Below, one piece after another: positions 1 through 7,404 of a stretch of 24,121 nt of DNA (the stretch's first letter is position 1; every line of letters starts with the position of its first letter). The DNA lies in the IMG/VR virus record IMGVR_UViG_3300042486_000938, positions 1 through 24,121 of that record. One strand, given 5' to 3'. The DNA is from a virus. Both the position numbers and the translations under genes were made by a program. A model generated the notes under the pieces. It saw only the letters and a program-made list of their open reading frames with translations. It searched no databases and was not told where the DNA came from.

Positions 1-407
1 TCAAATACCGTCAAAGCAACAGACAATTTATTAGATTCATAGTGGGCGGCTTTATTATTACACACTACAATACCAAATAAATTTTCTAACTCATTGTTAG
101 GATCTGTAAACTCAATTAGAAAATTGCTGTCATCAATTTTTGATTTAACAATAAAATTAGATTCATATACGATTTCGCCAATATCATTTTTCAATAAACA
201 TAAGTTTGTAGAAAAATCAACAATGTAAGTGTATGAAACCGGAATGGACATTTCGGAAGGGATGCGATATGTATCATTTAATAATTCCGACATACTACCA
301 AATGAAGTACCAGGTCCATGTGTTTCAGAAGTACCAAATCCTGAGATGGTAACTACTTGAGCATTGTTAATAAATGGTAATAACAGTAATAACAATAACT
401 TTTTCAT
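1..407 (-). CDS. small secreted protein, C-terminus beyond left edge
   Basis: The reading frame starts at the ATG at 407 and stays open to the left edge, giving at least 135 residues. It begins MKKLLLLLLLPFINNAQ, a typical Bacteroidota type I signal peptide with likely cleavage before or after AQ, so the product is exported. No domain is recognised. The mature part starts with a Gly/Ser/Thr-rich stretch and contains YTYIVDF, which resembles ATYIFDI in the next gene. The gene lies 3 nt downstream of the stop of the gene at 411-800, so the two are co-transcribed. The signal peptides of the two proteins are nearly identical, and I infer that they are diverged tandem paralogues. The function is unknown. 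The end of the gene is not visible. Confidence 0.75.
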   Translation of the reverse strand, partial: MKKLLLLLLLPFINNAQVVTISGFGTSETHGPGTSFGSMSELLNDTYRIPSEMSIPVSYTYIVDFSTNLCLLKNDIGEIVYESNFIVKSKIDDSNFLIEFTDPNNELENLFGIVVCNNKAAHYESNKLSVALTVF

Positions 408-410
408 AAT

Positions 411-800
411 CTATAATTTAGTTAAAATTGAATTCGGAAATTTACAAACATAATCAGAGCTATCTAATCTCAATTCAGTAAATAATACTTCTTTAGTGGT
501 AAGATTAATCAACCATCCTTGTAACGGATGATCATTATAGGTCAAACCAGCATAACTATCACCAACAGAAGTAGTATCAATCCAACAAAATACACTCATA
601 GTTGTAGCAACACCATTGATGGATGCGGTGATTGTATTATTTTTAATATCAAAAATGTATGTTGCAACAAATGACATAACTTCAGAATATGTAGTATCTT
701 CATTTTTTATGACTACTTCTTGAATGTCAAAAGTTTGAAAATTAAATACTTGACCATTACCAATAAATGGTAGTAGTAATAGTAATAACAACCTTTTCAT
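411..800 (-). CDS. small secreted protein, paralogue of the left-edge gene
   Basis: This gene encodes 129 residues starting MKRLLLLLLLPFIGNGQ, a signal peptide differing by a few residues from that of the neighbour at 1-407. The mature part is beta-rich with no recognised motif. ATYIFDIKNNTITASI can be aligned with YTYIVDFSTNLCLLKN of the neighbour, which supports a tandem duplication. The stop is TAG. The gene lies 6 nt downstream of the small membrane protein at 807-1028 and 3 nt before the left-edge gene, so the three form one transcription unit. A host-exported or periplasmic role is inferred only from the signal peptide. Confidence 0.8.
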   Translation of the reverse strand: MKRLLLLLLLPFIGNGQVFNFQTFDIQEVVIKNEDTTYSEVMSFVATYIFDIKNNTITASINGVATTMSVFCWIDTTSVGDSYAGLTYNDHPLQGWLINLTTKEVLFTELRLDSSDYVCKFPNSILTKL

Positions 801-806
801 GACTTT

Positions 807-1028
807 TTATTTTTTACGATTAACAACTAGATTTGTGTTGTACAAAATCAATCCAACCAAACTCAAAACTAATGTTATATTATCTGATGGATCTGGCGTG
901 AATAACATTTCAAATGGTTTATTCAAAATTTCACTTGGCGGACCCCAAATCAACATGTTTCCAACAACACCAAATAATAGGGTAAGATTAATAACGATAG
1001 CGGTTGCGATAGACAATAACTTTTTCAT
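807..1028 (-). CDS. small membrane protein with two hydrophobic segments
   Basis: This gene encodes 73 residues with two hydrophobic stretches, about residues 4-28 (ending GVVGNMLIWG) and 49-63 (ITLVLSLVGLILY). They are separated by a short polar loop, and the tail is basic (NRKK). This predicts an inner-membrane hairpin with both ends in the cytoplasm. No family is recognised. Small two-helix proteins in phages can be holins or membrane-active host-takeover factors, but nothing here decides between these, and the lysozyme is about 8 kb away. It is the first gene after the terminator at 1094-1123, so it probably has its own promoter in the 127-nt gap. Confidence 0.7.
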   Translation of the reverse strand: MKKLLSIATAIVINLTLLFGVVGNMLIWGPPSEILNKPFEMLFTPDPSDNITLVLSLVGLILYNTNLVVNRKK

Positions 1029-1072
1029 AATTTTTATGGTTTTAGGGTTTAATAAATGATTGATTTATAATG

Positions 1073-1080
1073 TAAAGATA
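1073..1080 (-). promoter_or_regulatory. possible Bacteroidota -7 box (TATCTTTA)
   Basis: Read on the minus strand, TATCTTTA differs by one base from the Bacteroidota -7 consensus TAnnTTTG. It lies about 45 nt upstream of the ATG at 1028, in a gap that follows a terminator and so needs a promoter. The -33 region is only T-rich. This is a weak call. The gap (1029-1155) otherwise holds the terminator and A/T-rich sequence. Confidence 0.25.
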
Positions 1081-1093
1081 AGAAAAATATTTT

Positions 1094-1123
1094 AAATAAA
1101 AAACCCCCACCGTTAAGTGAGGG
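1094..1123 (-). terminator. intrinsic terminator after the packaged-protein cassette
   Basis: On the minus strand the arms are CCCTCAC and GTGGGGG, pairing over 7 bp with one T-G wobble around a 6-nt loop (TTAACG). A T-rich run follows. It lies 33 nt beyond the stop of the gene at 1156-2655 and would end transcription coming from 7400-1156. On the plus strand the same stem has a C-A mismatch, so it should work better on the minus strand. Confidence 0.85.
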
Positions 1124-1155
1124 CTATTTTTTTATAATTAATAGTATTCTTCTTA

Positions 1156-2655
1156 TTAATTAAAAAGATCGTCTATATCCATATATTTAATATGATCAGG
1201 AAGTTTATCAATTTCTTTACTCCTTTCTATTTGTTTAGATAAACTTGCATCAAATTCTTTCTTTTGTCTTAACTCTTCCTCTTCTTTTCGTCTTTTTTCA
1301 TCTCTCGCTCGTCTTTCTTCTTCTTTGGACATAACAACCTCATCATCTCTAGTTTCTATATCGCTAGTACTTATTTTATCAATAACTTTGATTGCCGACC
1401 TTGGAATTGATTGATTTGTATATATTGCTCCGTAAGTCGCCATCGATTGAGGATCGAGATAAAATTTGTGATTTGGTAACTTTGTCAAATCAATTTCTAA
1501 AAGATAATAGTCCTTTATTTGATTTTGTCTTTCTTTACTTAAAGAATTCCATATTGCCCAAACCATACTTTTTGGGGTGTCTTTATTTTCATTTAAAAAT
1601 AGATAAATTCTGTCAGGATGATTAGATAATTTACTTTCAGATTTAAGTGTAAGACCCGTTTTCTTTATTCCATCAATGAAAATGTCAGGTGTAACGTGAA
1701 ATGCTTTAGTTGGATTAGTATTAACTTGTTTACCAAAGTTCGATTCATACCCGATCTGAACGTCGTCTTCTCCCAAATATTCGTTTACGTGGTTTGAATA
1801 TATTCGTCCTTTCATACCTGATAAACTAATATTAGTTGGGAACCATCCCCTTTCATACATAAACTTATTAAGATAATTTAAAGTATTTTGATCCAAACGA
1901 TCAACTACAATATCAAAACTTGACTTGAAGGGTCCAATTTTAACAAATTCAACTCTGTTACCATTTTTAATATTTGATGACCCTAATATGTTTGTTAATT
2001 CAGATTCAATTGTTTTTACATCAACTGTATTAATTTCTTCCTTTAACATTCTTCTTATGTTTTCATATTTCTTTTGAACTTCTTCTCGGACTATCCTCCT
2101 AATTGATTTATTCATAACATCTTTTACTTCTGAAATGTGTTTGAAGTGTACGTGATCAGGTTCCATCTCAAATGGTGGAGCATCATATCCACCAGCACCT
2201 TCTTTGGATTCTTTTTTCTTTTTGATTTTAACACAATTAGGATATCTTTTACCGAACATGGTCTTCATTCCTTTCTGAGTGTAACCTTTCCAACATCTCT
2301 CAGTAATCTCAGACTCATTTAATTTTTCACCACATTTCATCGTGTCGGTTGTAATAAATATACCGTTGAATTTTGGAAAAAAGTCGTTGATTAAATTATG
2401 TAGTTCTCGTTTTTTTATTCCATAAGTTTCATAACCCATATCCCAATGCGAAGGCGTCACATATAAAATGATTCGTATTTGTATTCCTTCCCTATGATGT
2501 AATTTAAACACCTCCCAATTAAACCCACAGATGTTATCACCAAAAACATCATCGACTAATCCAGAAATTAATTTGTCGTATTTAAGGTAAGGAGTCTTTA
2601 TGTCCTCTGAACTTTCCTCTCTTATTATTTGTTTTATATGTTGTCTAAGATTCAT
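1156..2655 (-). CDS. two-part capsid-targeted protein with possible ADP-ribosyltransferase-like C-terminal domain
   Basis: This gene encodes 499 residues. The N-terminus MNLRQHIKQIIREE is a variant of the peptide shared by the next four genes. It resembles the T4 capsid-targeting sequence and contains the [IL]xE cleavage pattern (IRE). Residues 15-110 are unknown. Residues 120-145 carry the phage-type peptide CWKGYTQKGM...YPNCVKI. At 181 a second start-like segment appears (MNKSIRRIVREE, then IRRMLKEE), so the protein looks like two tagged proteins fused. Residues 318-425 hold FHVTPDIFIDGIKKTGL, RIYLFL, YYLLEIDLT and NQSIPRSAI. Their order recalls ADP-ribosyltransferase folds of the H-Y-[EQ] type, but I see no decisive signature. 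Residues 443-485 are a charged coiled coil. It lies 35 nt after the previous gene, with its own TATTTAT element. The function is inferred, not shown. Confidence 0.8.
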   Translation of the reverse strand: MNLRQHIKQIIREESSEDIKTPYLKYDKLISGLVDDVFGDNICGFNWEVFKLHHREGIQIRIILYVTPSHWDMGYETYGIKKRELHNLINDFFPKFNGIFITTDTMKCGEKLNESEITERCWKGYTQKGMKTMFGKRYPNCVKIKKKKESKEGAGGYDAPPFEMEPDHVHFKHISEVKDVMNKSIRRIVREEVQKKYENIRRMLKEEINTVDVKTIESELTNILGSSNIKNGNRVEFVKIGPFKSSFDIVVDRLDQNTLNYLNKFMYERGWFPTNISLSGMKGRIYSNHVNEYLGEDDVQIGYESNFGKQVNTNPTKAFHVTPDIFIDGIKKTGLTLKSESKLSNHPDRIYLFLNENKDTPKSMVWAIWNSLSKERQNQIKDYYLLEIDLTKLPNHKFYLDPQSMATYGAIYTNQSIPRSAIKVIDKISTSDIETRDDEVVMSKEEERRARDEKRRKEEEELRQKKEFDASLSKQIERSKEIDKLPDHIKYMDIDDLFN

Positions 2656-2664
2656 TATACTAAT

Positions 2665-2671
2665 ATAAATA
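2665..2671 (-). promoter_or_regulatory. TATTTAT element upstream of the 1156-2655 gene
   Basis: The minus strand reads GATATTTATATT nine nucleotides before the ATG at 2655, in a 35-nt gap between genes. It is one of eight sense-oriented copies of TATTTAT in the short gaps of this window. It may be a phage promoter core or a translation element. Confidence 0.4.
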
Positions 2672-2690
2672 TCATCAAATATCTATTTTA

Positions 2691-3668
2691 TTAATCCCAA
2701 TAACCACCCTCAATAGTTTCCATCATCCATGAAATGATTGATAGTAACTCTTCATTAGTCAGGTTATTAATTGTTGTTAGGTATTGTTCATTTTTTTCTG
2801 TATCTCCGTATTCATCTTCATCATATCCCCATATTTCAACCGCAATTTGGTCCCTGTCTTGTACATGTATATCCTCAACATACTTAGTGTTACTCAATGG
2901 TAAATTTAAAGCGAAAAGAGATCCATAATCCCCATCACTCATACCATCATGTTCTAAAACAAATTGTCTGATATATTGTTTTAATATTTCTTTGGGGTTA
3001 TCTATTTGTTTTATCAACGACCTAACTTTATTAAAATCTAACCCTGTCATTTCAATAAAGTCGTATAGTCCGTCTTTTTCTATTAGTTTGATTAAAGATT
3101 TTTCTTTAATTGATGATTCGTTTAGACTTTGATTACCACCATAAAGTTTGTCGTGTAATTTTTCGGATTCAGTAAGAGAAAGAATACCACTATCGATTAA
3201 ATCAATGTCTTCCCCATTTATTTCTTTAACGGTAATATAATTTGTATTGAATATTCTACTATCTTCAAATTTACTTTTAAATGCACTATGTTGAGCTTCG
3301 TCGTATAAGTACTTAATCATAGACTTGAAGTCTTCGTTTTCTTCGGGTGTTAATTTGTTTTCATCATATAAAACATTTATTTCAGGCCAGTAGTTAGTCT
3401 TAGGAATATTACTATGTCTACCAATTATTTCATAATCTAAAGGAAATTTTATATCTCCATAAACAACAACAGGGTAATAAAAAGTAATTGTTCCTGTTAG
3501 TTTCTCAAATAAAGAACTCATTTCAGGATTGTCTTTGAATATCTTTTTTAGGTTTCCTATTCCACCAATTATGTCAGCAGCATCAAAAATATTACCATCT
3601 TTGATAACTTGTTTCAACTCTTGTTGGATTCTATTCTCTTTTAAGATATGTCTAATCAGTTTTCTCAT
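2691..3668 (-). CDS. capsid-targeted protein of unknown function
   Basis: This gene encodes 325 residues starting MRKLIRHILKEN, the shared capsid-targeting-like tag with an LKE site at residues 9-11. No enzymatic motif is recognised. Residues about 60-165 are mixed alpha/beta (TITFYYPVVVYGDIKFPLDY). Residues 186-240 hold a helical segment (LIKLIEKDGLYDFIEMTGL) that looks like a small modular unit. The C-terminus is acidic (WGYDEDEYGD) and ends in a helical region. The start overlaps the stop of the upstream gene by 4 nt (ATGA), so translation is coupled and the protein belongs to the packaged cassette. If the tag is cleaved after LKE, the mature protein would have about 314 residues. What it does after injection cannot be read from the sequence. 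Confidence 0.85.
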   Translation of the reverse strand: MRKLIRHILKENRIQQELKQVIKDGNIFDAADIIGGIGNLKKIFKDNPEMSSLFEKLTGTITFYYPVVVYGDIKFPLDYEIIGRHSNIPKTNYWPEINVLYDENKLTPEENEDFKSMIKYLYDEAQHSAFKSKFEDSRIFNTNYITVKEINGEDIDLIDSGILSLTESEKLHDKLYGGNQSLNESSIKEKSLIKLIEKDGLYDFIEMTGLDFNKVRSLIKQIDNPKEILKQYIRQFVLEHDGMSDGDYGSLFALNLPLSNTKYVEDIHVQDRDQIAVEIWGYDEDEYGDTEKNEQYLTTINNLTNEELLSIISWMMETIEGGYWD

Positions 3669-4297
3669 TGTCCTTTTAATCTTCTGTATTCAGCCCCGTT
3701 AAGTTGTTCTAAATAAGTTTGTTCAATCCATCCTGGTAATCTCTCTTCCCACCACAATATATCTTCCATTTTATATTTTCCGGTCTTAAGAATAAGTTCT
3801 ATCATTTCCTCCTCAGTTACATCATCAGGTTTTGTTATCGGTGGAAAACAAATATCACCGTTGTAATTAGTTATATAAAGTTCGGAAATGTAAATATCAT
3901 TTCTACCCATCTTTTTTTGAATTTCACCTAAATAAGTATCATCGAACCATTCTTCAAGAAGGTATCTTAAATAACTTACTCTCATAGGAAGATCTGTGGT
4001 TAAATCATCAAATACATTTTTTGGAACACTCATTAAACCCCTATTAAAACTCATTTCTTCAGTTTTTTTATTGTCGTCATCATCATTACCAAAATATAAA
4101 ACAACATCCAATATTTCTCTTCCGTTTTTACAAAAATCAAAACTATGTGTTGATTCATAAGATTTTTTATGATACATTTGCGCACCATCAAAATAGTTGT
4201 TTAACCATCTATAAACAAGTTGTTCTACCTTTGGTGTAGGTTTAGCGTATTTTCTACTAACCTCTTCTTTTAATATGTATCTAATTAATTCTTTCAT
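3665..4297 (-). CDS. capsid-targeted protein of unknown function
   Basis: I start this gene at the ATG at 4297, not at the GTG codon directly before it. That gives MKELIRYILKEEV, matching the tag of its neighbours, and a TGATG junction with the upstream stop. The product has 210 residues. No domain is recognised. It is acidic, with an Asp run (NDDDDN), aromatic-rich helices (LRYLLEEWFDDTYLGEI), an IYISELYIT strand, and a C-terminus WWEERLPGWIEQTYLEQL. The first 11 residues contain the candidate LKE protease site. It is translationally coupled on both sides within the cassette. The fold of the mature part is unknown, and no catalytic residues are evident. Confidence 0.85.
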   Translation of the reverse strand: MKELIRYILKEEVSRKYAKPTPKVEQLVYRWLNNYFDGAQMYHKKSYESTHSFDFCKNGREILDVVLYFGNDDDDNKKTEEMSFNRGLMSVPKNVFDDLTTDLPMRVSYLRYLLEEWFDDTYLGEIQKKMGRNDIYISELYITNYNGDICFPPITKPDDVTEEEMIELILKTGKYKMEDILWWEERLPGWIEQTYLEQLNGAEYRRLKGQ

Positions 4298-5742
4298 CAC
4301 ATTACTTCGTATAAAAACTTTTTAATGGTTCTAACAACTTTTTGTCTGTATGGGTCGTTCTCGTTTGAGAAGTTATCGATTGGTTCAGTGACATCGTTTT
4401 CAACAAGCATATTCAAAATAAGTCTTACTTGTCTTTTTTTATTGTCCCACATAGATACACCATAATATTCATCACCTACCTTAAAATATATCTCTTTAAA
4501 CTTAATACCCCCTTCAATATTAACCTCATTAATTTCATATCTTCTTCTTAGAAAGTTATAAACTTTTTGGTCAATCTCTTCAGATTCTTCATTAAGGACT
4601 TTTTTTATTATGTTTTCAAATATTGGTTTAGAAATCCTTTTTTTATAATTTTCTGGTCTACCTTTAGTTTGATTTATTGTTATAGTCTCACCATCATTAT
4701 TTCTAAACTTAAAAGATCCGTAATCAATTAAATTGTTAATAATTGAAAAGATTTTAATGTCTGGTCTTTGATTTTCTTGTTGCACATAGTTCACAACTCT
4801 TTCTATGGTATTCAAATTTTCATTTGGGTCTTTATCTGATTTAAATGAAAGTTGGTCTTTATAAAACTCATCTATTTTATTTCTTCTAAATACCTTTTTA
4901 AAAAGGTTTGGATATGTATTTTTGAAATCGTGTATGTTTATACTTCCACTCTGAATGATTTTCAATAGATCTTCATCACTATGATAATCTCTTTGTTTTG
5001 GGTGATTAATACCATATTTTTGAAATCCATTTTTCATTAAAAATTGATATAAATCGGGGTCTCTATTTTCAATTTCACTCGCACTATAGGTTTTATTGTC
5101 CTTAATGAATTTCCATATATTAGGTGAATTATATTTAGATGTGGTTCGTGTTGCTCCTAAAATACCTAACTTATCAGAAGAATTAAGCATTTCATAACCC
5201 ATATTATCATATTCACGATGTAACTGTGATTCAAGATTTTGAGCATCAACATCATTTATAAAATCTGTTGTAACTACTTTAAATTTAGGAGTTGGGTTAA
5301 GTCCTTTATCTTTTCTTTCCAATATGTACTTACCAACCGCAGTTATTCTTTTACGTTGAACGTCCGTATTACAATAAAAATTTGGTGACAACGTTTTTGT
5401 GTGTTTTTTGTTTCTTGTTATCACATTACAAGTTAAACCCACATACGCCTTTTTAGGTTCGTCTCCTTCTTCTTCCCAAGTATAAACATAGAGTTTTCTT
5501 TTACCTTCAGGTGCCGCATCATCAAATTCTAATTCATCCGCTAATCTTACAACCCAATTATTCTCTAATGCTTGCTTGTAATGTTTTTTTTCTTTCTTCT
5601 TAAGATCTTCAATGCTATAAACGCCTTCTTGAGTACCATGTAGTTCATCTTCGGCTCTTTTTACCAGAATATGCTTTTTGAAATCTTCATAGTTTTCAAA
5701 TCCATGTTGTTCTCTTAAAATACGTCTAATTAAATCCTTCAT
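4297..5742 (-). CDS. capsid-targeted GIY-YIG family nuclease
   Basis: This gene encodes 481 residues starting MKDLIRRILREQ, the cassette's shared tag. A GIY-YIG nuclease domain spans about residues 83-185. It has YVYTW (85-89, in the GIY position), YVG (100-102), the following R110 and H114, and the metal-binding Glu in NLESQLHREY (E171). Two helical repeats of the kind that accompany phage GIY-YIG and HNH enzymes as DNA-binding modules follow (WKFIKDNKTYSASEIENRDP and a second near 258-295). At 374-386 an internal tag-like segment, IFENIIKKVLNEE, precedes a separate domain of about 95 residues (KFKEIYFKVGDEYYGVSMW). The product probably cuts or nicks DNA. With the tag, a packaged nuclease attacking host DNA at injection is plausible. 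A homing endonuclease is the main alternative. Confidence 0.85.
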   Translation of the reverse strand: MKDLIRRILREQHGFENYEDFKKHILVKRAEDELHGTQEGVYSIEDLKKKEKKHYKQALENNWVVRLADELEFDDAAPEGKRKLYVYTWEEEGDEPKKAYVGLTCNVITRNKKHTKTLSPNFYCNTDVQRKRITAVGKYILERKDKGLNPTPKFKVVTTDFINDVDAQNLESQLHREYDNMGYEMLNSSDKLGILGATRTTSKYNSPNIWKFIKDNKTYSASEIENRDPDLYQFLMKNGFQKYGINHPKQRDYHSDEDLLKIIQSGSINIHDFKNTYPNLFKKVFRRNKIDEFYKDQLSFKSDKDPNENLNTIERVVNYVQQENQRPDIKIFSIINNLIDYGSFKFRNNDGETITINQTKGRPENYKKRISKPIFENIIKKVLNEESEEIDQKVYNFLRRRYEINEVNIEGGIKFKEIYFKVGDEYYGVSMWDNKKRQVRLILNMLVENDVTEPIDNFSNENDPYRQKVVRTIKKFLYEVM

Positions 5743-7400
5743 TATTTAACTTTGAACGGGTTTGTTTTAATAAATTGTTTTGTAATTCTCATCACACCTT
5801 CGTTAACGCTTTTACTTTGTCTTACTTTATCTTTCAACACATTAACAAATTCACCTTGGATGTCCTTAACTAAATCCACAAATGATCTATCTTTAACTTG
5901 TTCAACAGGAGTTATTGGTCCCGTTTCTTTTTCAATTTGTTTTGTTGCAACTTCAATTTGTTTGTCAGATAATCTACCATACTTAATTAACTTACCTTGC
6001 AAATCTTTTACAAACTTATTGTTTCCATTGTAGTTGGTTATTGGTAATAAATTTGCATCAACCTCTCTTTTAGCATTGTTAAAACTTTTAGTGTACATAA
6101 AGTTTAATCCAGATATGTTTGTAATACATTTGTGTCCACCTGAGTTAGCATTAACAACGTCAAAACCATTCACTGATACTTTGTTTAGTAGTGATTTTTG
6201 GTTTGGTGTTAGGGTCTTATATAAATTTTTTGATATTTCATCTAACATCTTAGCCAAACTTTCACCACCTTCCATATTAAATGATGGTCTATCACCGTAA
6301 ATTGCCATCATATCTCTGAAAGTAAAACCTACAGAATTTTCACCCGCTTCTTGTTCCGATATTCTTTTGAGAGTTCCAAATGTGATCTTTTGGTTTTCTA
6401 ACTCCCCTTTAAATTTATCTAATACCTCATCCTTAATTTGACCTAAATCAATACCTTTAATTGCCCTATCTTTTTTGAATGGGTTACAAGACGCTTGTAC
6501 CATACCCATCGGCATACCTGTCACTAAAAACTCGGCATCAGGAAAGTTACTAAACGGTACATATCTATCATATGCTCCAGTTTTAGTCGTAGAACCAAAC
6601 CCATATTGAGAAATTATACCATCAGAATATTCAAGACCTTTACCTTCTTTTCTTGATTCTTTATATGCTTGAGAATGTTTTGTAATCGTATCAATATCAG
6701 CATAACCTTTTTCTTTAATTTGATCCTTGATATTCATCAAAATACTCAATAAAGATGGTTTTGCGTTTAGTACAATATTAGAAAGGAACCCTGGTTTGTT
6801 TTTGAATGCCAATAACAACTTATTCGCCACCAATCCCATTTTTCTTTTATTTTCTTTAAACCCTTTGTCTCTATCTATTTTGAATAAGTAGTTCATCACA
6901 TTCTCAGGTGTGATATCATACTTAGCATAGTCAGCCGAATCGATCATGGAAATTGTTTCAATGTCTTCAGTTGGAAATATGTCTTTAGGTGATATTGTTT
7001 GTGAGATGGTTTCAACGTTTGATCTTGAGGATTTGAAGTTTGTTGCTGTCCCTTGTTCTACACCAGCTTGAGTATCGTGGTGGTCAGTGTGGATAACAAA
7101 CATTGGTTTACCATGAGCAAAATCCACTAACACCGGCATGATATCACCTTCACCTTCAGGTTTTTTAATAGCAAACTCCTTAGATCCGTATTGTATTATT
7201 TCTGCATCAACAACTTTAATACCATGTTGTTCAAGATAGTCTTTCATCGCCAATGCGGTTGTAACACCATCTAAATCTTGGTGGAAATATATTTTCGCCA
7301 TTTTATATCGTTTGGCGAGATCTTTAATGTCTCTTATACCACTTTCATTCAAAAGTCTTTGACCTTCTTCTTTTAATATTTTTCTAATTAAATTTTTCAT
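5742..7400 (-). CDS. capsid-targeted DHH/DHHA1 family phosphoesterase
   Basis: This gene encodes 552 residues starting MKNLIRKILKEE, the clearest copy of the shared tag. The DHH superfamily motifs are present in order: FHQDLDG (39-45), the Asp in LVDFAHG (91-97), the signature HTDHHD (104-109), and IDSADY (153-158). The C-terminal part has SGGHKC (420-425), the GGH motif of DHHA1 domains that binds substrate. Members of this family (RecJ, NrnA, GdpP-type) use two Mn/Mg ions to hydrolyse phosphodiesters in single-stranded DNA, short oligonucleotides, pAp or cyclic dinucleotides. The sequence does not say which applies here. It is first in the cassette, with a TATTTAT element 4 nt before the ATG and a terminator just upstream. 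An injected enzyme degrading defence signals or nucleic-acid ends is an inference. Confidence 0.88.
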   Translation of the reverse strand: MKNLIRKILKEEGQRLLNESGIRDIKDLAKRYKMAKIYFHQDLDGVTTALAMKDYLEQHGIKVVDAEIIQYGSKEFAIKKPEGEGDIMPVLVDFAHGKPMFVIHTDHHDTQAGVEQGTATNFKSSRSNVETISQTISPKDIFPTEDIETISMIDSADYAKYDITPENVMNYLFKIDRDKGFKENKRKMGLVANKLLLAFKNKPGFLSNIVLNAKPSLLSILMNIKDQIKEKGYADIDTITKHSQAYKESRKEGKGLEYSDGIISQYGFGSTTKTGAYDRYVPFSNFPDAEFLVTGMPMGMVQASCNPFKKDRAIKGIDLGQIKDEVLDKFKGELENQKITFGTLKRISEQEAGENSVGFTFRDMMAIYGDRPSFNMEGGESLAKMLDEISKNLYKTLTPNQKSLLNKVSVNGFDVVNANSGGHKCITNISGLNFMYTKSFNNAKREVDANLLPITNYNGNNKFVKDLQGKLIKYGRLSDKQIEVATKQIEKETGPITPVEQVKDRSFVDLVKDIQGEFVNVLKDKVRQSKSVNEGVMRITKQFIKTNPFKVK

Positions 7401-7404
7401 ATTA

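Noticed and set aside
799-1059. Plus-strand open frame of 86 codons
   Set aside because: It lies opposite the small membrane protein gene with its clear hydrophobic pattern, has no promoter or start context, and reads like a reverse-strand shadow.
4298-4300. GTG start one codon upstream of the packaged-protein gene at 3665-4297
   Set aside because: The ATG immediately after it restores the exact tag MKELIRYILKEE shared with neighbouring genes.
5752-6300. Two plus-strand open frames of about 90 codons each
   Set aside because: They are antisense to the DHH phosphoesterase coding region, whose motifs are unmistakable. The frames look hydrophobic only because they complement A/T-rich codons.
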